A DNA stretch of 64,000 nt. It comes from Selaginella tamariscina (taxonomy: Eukaryota; Streptophyta; Lycopodiopsida; Selaginellales; Selaginellaceae). Positions 59,450 through 64,000 of the stretch are shown here, piece by piece (within the stretch, counting starts at the first letter, position 1; every line of letters starts with the position of its first letter). A program made the position numbers and the translations under genes. The notes under the pieces are model-generated. The model was not told the DNA's origin. It did not search any database and worked only from the letters and a program-made list of their open reading frames with translations. The stretch spans positions 1,376,717 to 1,440,716 of the forward strand of contig PUQB01000005.1 of NCBI GenBank assembly GCA_003024785.1, in the 5' to 3' direction.

Positions 59450-60117
59450 GCTTCTCAACATGGTTCACAATTCAAAGTGTAGTCTTCATTGTCGCATCAA
59501 CTTGCTGTAACCATATTACCTTTGACTTTTTCTTCTACATAGTTCACCTCATTCACAATTGCATAAATTGGTCTTTTGGTGTTTGTGGCATTTGTATAAC
59601 ATTGTTCTTTAACAGCCATATTGGAGCATTTCTAGACATACCAATATGAAGTACCCTTTGTGAAACCTTGTTGTCTTAATCTCCCAAGCTATCTTCACAC
59701 CTTTCATTTTTCCATCTCGAAATGGCAAAATGCAGACCTCTTGTAACATTGACTTACAGCCTAAATGGTCAAACTTTTCCATGCTTGATGCTAGTAGGTA
59801 ATTACACTAGTTGGATCAATCTCGGGCTGACTTCTAGTGATCCCATATCTATAATAGTTAGTAGCAAAGTACACTTCATGCTCACCAGCTTTTGAATAAA
59901 ACACAAAGCAATAACAAAACTTTGCAATCCATTGTAACTCTCACATAATTCTTTTGGGTTTTAAATAATGCAATGAAGGTTCTTATTAGTGAATATAAAA
60001 CCTTGAGCCATTAAATTGTTTAAAATGGATGATAAATTGAAATACGACTTCATACTCTACTTTGCCTTAAAAAACTATAGTGCTTTGGCTTCAAACTTTG
60101 ACACTATATGTATATTA
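59450..60117. other. Spacer, no recognised content
   Basis: Moderately AT-rich DNA with short broken frames. Nothing recognisable. Confidence 0.45.
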
Positions 60118-60290
60118 TAGGGTATAGGGTCTAATGTTTAGGGTTTGGTGGATCTATTAATATTGTCTAGGGTTTAGCATGATGTAGGGCTTAATATCTA
60201 GGGAGGGGTTTAGGGTCTAGGGTCTAAGGTTTAGTGTCTAGAATTTTTAGGGTAGAGTTTAGACTAGGTTTAGAGTTTAAAACTCCCTTT
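60118..60290. repeat. Degenerate telomere-like (TTTAGGG) patch
   Basis: Exact TTTAGGG occurs at 60137, 60209 and 60246. Between them are many variants: GTATAGGG, TCTAGGG, TGTAGGG, TCTAAGG, GTTTAGAG. All are in the same orientation. Arabidopsis-type TTTAGGG is the standard plant telomere repeat, so this may be an old interstitial telomeric tract. Simple-sequence drift is the alternative. Confidence 0.55.
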
Positions 60291-60900
60291 GTAAATTACA
60301 CTCACATACACATTATTCATCTTTCCTCTCTTTATATATAAACTATAAGAATTACTTGTAAAATACTTTTTAGTATATTAAGAGTCATTTCTAATTTCTT
60401 TTATTGTAATATCAATTACTTCTACAATTATATACACACCTTATATTAAATATGTGTAAGTATATTAATGTTTATTTATATATAAATAAGATACCCATCA
60501 TGTATGAGTGCTATGGATGTGTACAATGGGTTATTAAATACTAGTGTGTTTATATTATAGTTTAACAATGTGCGCAAATGAATTTCATGTTTGATATGTG
60601 TTTATCTCATAGTCATACATGAATGTGCGCATTTGTATTTCTAAATTCTTGTTATGATAAATGTGCTTATATACATTTATGATATCTTATATTTACATTT
60701 ATACATTTACATATATATATTAGATTTATACATATATATTTATACATGTTTTACACATTTACACACATTTATCAAATATTTACATTTATCATATATATAT
60801 CATACATTCACATGTCATATCTAATTGGATGGTGCTTAGTGTTGCCCTTGTAAACAAAACAAAACATTCCTCAATTTATTTATAAAAATAAGGTTAGTTT
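60291..60900. other. AT-rich spacer
   Basis: AT-rich DNA with a run of ACATTTATAC-type simple repeats at about 60660-60800. No gene. Confidence 0.5.
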
Positions 60901-60976
60901 TGTTAAAGTTTTGAACCATGAAGTATAATTTAGTTTCATTTTGATACATATACACTATATATTTAAAAATATTATA

Positions 60977-61027
<51 letters not shown>

Positions 61028-63210
61028 ATAAAGTACACATGTATATTCAAATTAAGAATTTAAATAATAAATAATTTACTTAAGTCATGTATAAATGGGT
61101 ATTATGTACATCCTAAAACATAATGGACAATAGATGTGCAAAATTATAATTATGTTGATTATTACAAATTAACTAATGTGCTTGTAAAATTCTCCTAAAC
61201 TTAAAGAAAGAAAATAAATGCATCTTTTTTTTTATTTAAACATGTGTGTGTGTATCTATGTATATGAAATAAATTAATCCAAGTATAATCAATGAGATAA
61301 TACATTAATAATGTATTAAATTAGAAATACACTATAATATATATATAATGTAATAATATAATATTCAATATAGATCTTAATATAAACAATGTATGAGTAA
61401 CTCTATATATAATTCAAGTTCTTTTAAATTATTGGAAATAACAAATGATTAGATTCACAATGTATATATAAAATAAAGCTCTTTTTATGAAACTAATTAT
61501 TTATATAGAAAAAATTATTAAGTATATAAAATAAGACTTAATAATATTAATTAGAGATATCATTATGTACATAGAAAACTAAAAAATACATTTAAATTTA
61601 ATGCAATTCTCTATAGACACTCAAGTAAGTAAATATATATTTAAAAGTAGGATACTAATAAAATATTTATAAGAAATTAAATATAAATTGAATATGAAGT
61701 AAACTTCCACACACATATATACATATTGTTATATATATTTATACATGTTGTTAAACACAAACGTAAATAAAATATTTCATTACTCGCTCAAAATAATGGG
61801 GTCTTTAATATAAAATTCATAACTATGTATAATTAGTATGCAATATCATAGTTTAATTCATTTTTTATTTTGAATGAAAGTAAATGTCTTTTTGTTTTAA
61901 AAAATGACTCAATGAACTTTAGTGTTTAATGAATATAAAAGTAAATTTTTATACATGCATATAAAAATACTTATTGCTTCTTAAATATCTTAAATAAAAT
62001 GAACTCAAGATTCATGTAAGATATGTTTTTAAAAAATGAAATAATATATAAAGTTGAACAATTTTTATAAATATGTGTCATTAATTTTTATAATATAATT
62101 TACAAAATGTTAAAAGTTTTATTTAATTGAAGCGTATTATATATTAATTAGTGCAATGTTCTTACTTCATGAACATTATTTATTTTATACATATTTTAAA
62201 TATTTAACCTCCAATTAAGAAAAATATCAATGTATAAGGTATTATTCAAATTAAAATGATAACTATATTATATTTAAAAATAATCTTTGAAAGAATATAA
62301 AATAAACTTAAAAGTTAAACAAAATTCATTATCACAACGTTCAAAATGTTTTTATTTAAACATTATTGCAATATTAATAATATTACAACTTGAAAAGTAT
62401 AGTAAAAAGACTATTAATATGATGCATATGAATTCTTATACATTACATTTATGGTTGCCACAAATAATTTTTCATAAATATGAAAACACATTCTTAAATT
62501 TAATAAACATTATCTTATTTTGTTTTAATTTTAAATTTTAAATTATTGTTTTACATTATATTTTCACTTTTGAATCTAAAATTATAAGCACCAAGTATAA
62601 TAATGTTAATTTATTTAATATTCTTAAATCCACTTGATTATAATTCACACTCATGTTCATGATGGGTTTAGAGTTGTGTGAAATTTTTAATTTTTTTTAT
62701 TTTATAAAAGCTCCATTTCCACTAAATATATTCCTAAAACAGGTTTGCAAATATTCACATATTATTATAAACACGTTCTTTAATAACCTACATTAAAAAA
62801 AAAGACTAGACATATTAAAAATATATATAAGAGGAATTTGTGGTAAAATTATTTTAAAATGTTCAAATTCACTCAATTTCACACTTTTATTGAAAAAGTA
62901 TTTTGTAAAATTTTTAAAAACGAAAAAATTAATAAAAATAATGTTAATATATAATTCAATTTTCACATTTTGTATCTTTCTTTTACAAAGTGTTTTTTTT
63001 ATTTTCTTATACACATTAATTCCTTTATAATATGTTTGGTAGGAACTTTACTAGTAGTAAATAATAAAATACTTTATACTTTATTTTAATAATACTTAAT
63101 TTACACTTTTAAAGTTTAAATATAATTAAATACCATTATATACAATGTCTAAAATTATGATTCTTTTTAAGACTTTTTATTTTGTCTGATGTTAATAATA
63201 AATTGATTAA
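60900..63210. repeat. Dispersed repeat family R, copy 2
   Basis: The only uninterrupted copy in the window, running from the GATACATATACA landmark (about 60940) to the CTAGTAGTAAATAATAAAAT landmark (about 63047) and on to about 63200. It contains a long AT run at 60981-61022 and only the right part of the foldback. No coding frame of normal composition survives. It is used here as the reference showing where copy 1 was interrupted. Confidence 0.65.
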
Positions 63211-63379
63211 TAATTTTTTTAACAGAACATTTAATGTTCAATGGATTTCTGAGCGTGTGAACATAAAACAAATTGTGTTTAATATATAAAAAAATGAGAA
63301 TAATTACCTTATTTATATATCCAATTTATATTTAATTTAATTTTCATACTTATATATATATATATATATATATATTTGT

Positions 63380-63871
63380 TTTATTTACATTACTTGATTG
63401 TCCATAAAAAAGTGTACTAAATTTAAATGTATTTTTGGTTTTCTATGTACTTAATGATATGTTTAATTATTCTAATTATAAATTAATAATAATGTATAAA
63501 TTGGGTATTCTATATACTTGATAATTGTTTCTCATATAAGTAGTTTGTTTCACATAAAGAAGCTCTTTATTACTATATACATTATGAATATAATTATTTG
63601 TTATTTCCAATAAAGATTTTGATATAATTTAAATCTTAAATAACAATGTATAAGTGTATATAAAAATTCAAAATCTTTTATGGAAACAACAAACAAAAAA
63701 ATTAGATTCATAATGTAGATATAGTAATAAAGTCTCTATGTGAAACAAACTATTTATATAAGCCAAATATATACATATTATTGAATTAGAATTAGAATAA
63801 TTAAATGTATCATTAAGTATATAGAAAACCAAAAAATTCATTTAATTTTTATGGATAGTCAAGAAAATAAT

Positions 63872-63902
<31 letters not shown>

Positions 63903-64000
63903 TGAAAGTGTGATATTAACAAAACTTCATAAGCATAATAATTTAAATATAAATTGGATATGAAGTAAACTTTCACACACATATATACATATTGTTTTAT
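63380..64000. repeat. Dispersed repeat family R, copy 3 (cut by window end)
   Basis: Starts near GATTGTCCATAAAAAA and follows copy 1 through both foldback arms (about 63440-63615 and 63680-63840), a GT microsatellite (63873-63902) and the landmark GATATGAAGTAAACTTTCAC at 63958. It follows copy 2 directly in the same orientation. Confidence 0.7.

Noticed and set aside
62287-63014. Open frames of 73-84 codons in repeat R copy 2
   Set aside because: K/N/I/F-rich chance frames in AT-rich repeat DNA, not kept in the sister copies.
1-64000. tRNA or rRNA genes
   Set aside because: I looked for tRNA-like GGTTCGA-type T-loops and rRNA landmarks. GGTTCG matches occur only in the palindrome array and lack cloverleaf partners.

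Overview
This window looks like nuclear DNA of a land plant. It carries plant-type genes: SDP1-class patatin lipase, LPEAT2-type acyltransferase with EF-hands, a PPR remnant and an LRR receptor-kinase remnant. The genes are rich in GT/AG introns and microsatellites, the DNA between them is very AT-rich, and there are degenerate TTTAGGG-like repeats. The many-exon lipase gene and the PPR style lean towards a non-seed plant, but that is weak inference.

Layout. 1-870: GC-richer segment that may be an LTR-element relic. 870-4178: AT-rich spacer. 4179-19593: cluster of three SDP1-like lipase genes in one orientation. Copy A (4179-10448) lacks the last exons. Copy B (11337-14000) is a wreck. Copy C (14843-19593) keeps all 14 exons. 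Intron 1 of copy A holds a satellite of about 165 bp units. 20842-22524: tandem pair of small dual-specificity phosphatase genes. 22860-23760: decayed PPR gene on the minus strand. 28439-31697: seven-exon LPEAT2-like gene.

From 31.7 kb onwards the window is mobile and relic DNA. A dispersed repeat family with a long foldback (here called R) occurs three times (32.75-38.54, 60.9-63.2, 63.4-64 kb). Its first copy is split by an insertion that contains a complete 2.9 kb PIF/Harbinger transposon (TIRs, 3-bp target duplication, Myb-like and DDE transposase regions). A degraded minus-strand coding region (39.5-44.66 kb) carries an array of about 16 palindromes of about 22 nt. A Ty3/gypsy chromovirus fossil (45994-51837, target duplication GTGGG) sits between that region and its right part. 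Beyond it lie a kinase-domain pseudogene (53.5-54.25 kb), a second cluster of inverted motifs (55.87-56.23 kb) next to eroded intron-bearing coding DNA, and a telomere-like patch near 60.2 kb.

Biology. SDP1 lipases start storage-oil breakdown on oil bodies, and LPEAT2 re-acylates lysophospholipids in membranes, so two of the recognisable gene families are lipid genes. Several highly conserved exons carry single-base indels, often in homopolymers. These may be assembly errors rather than true mutations, so gene integrity here should be read with caution.
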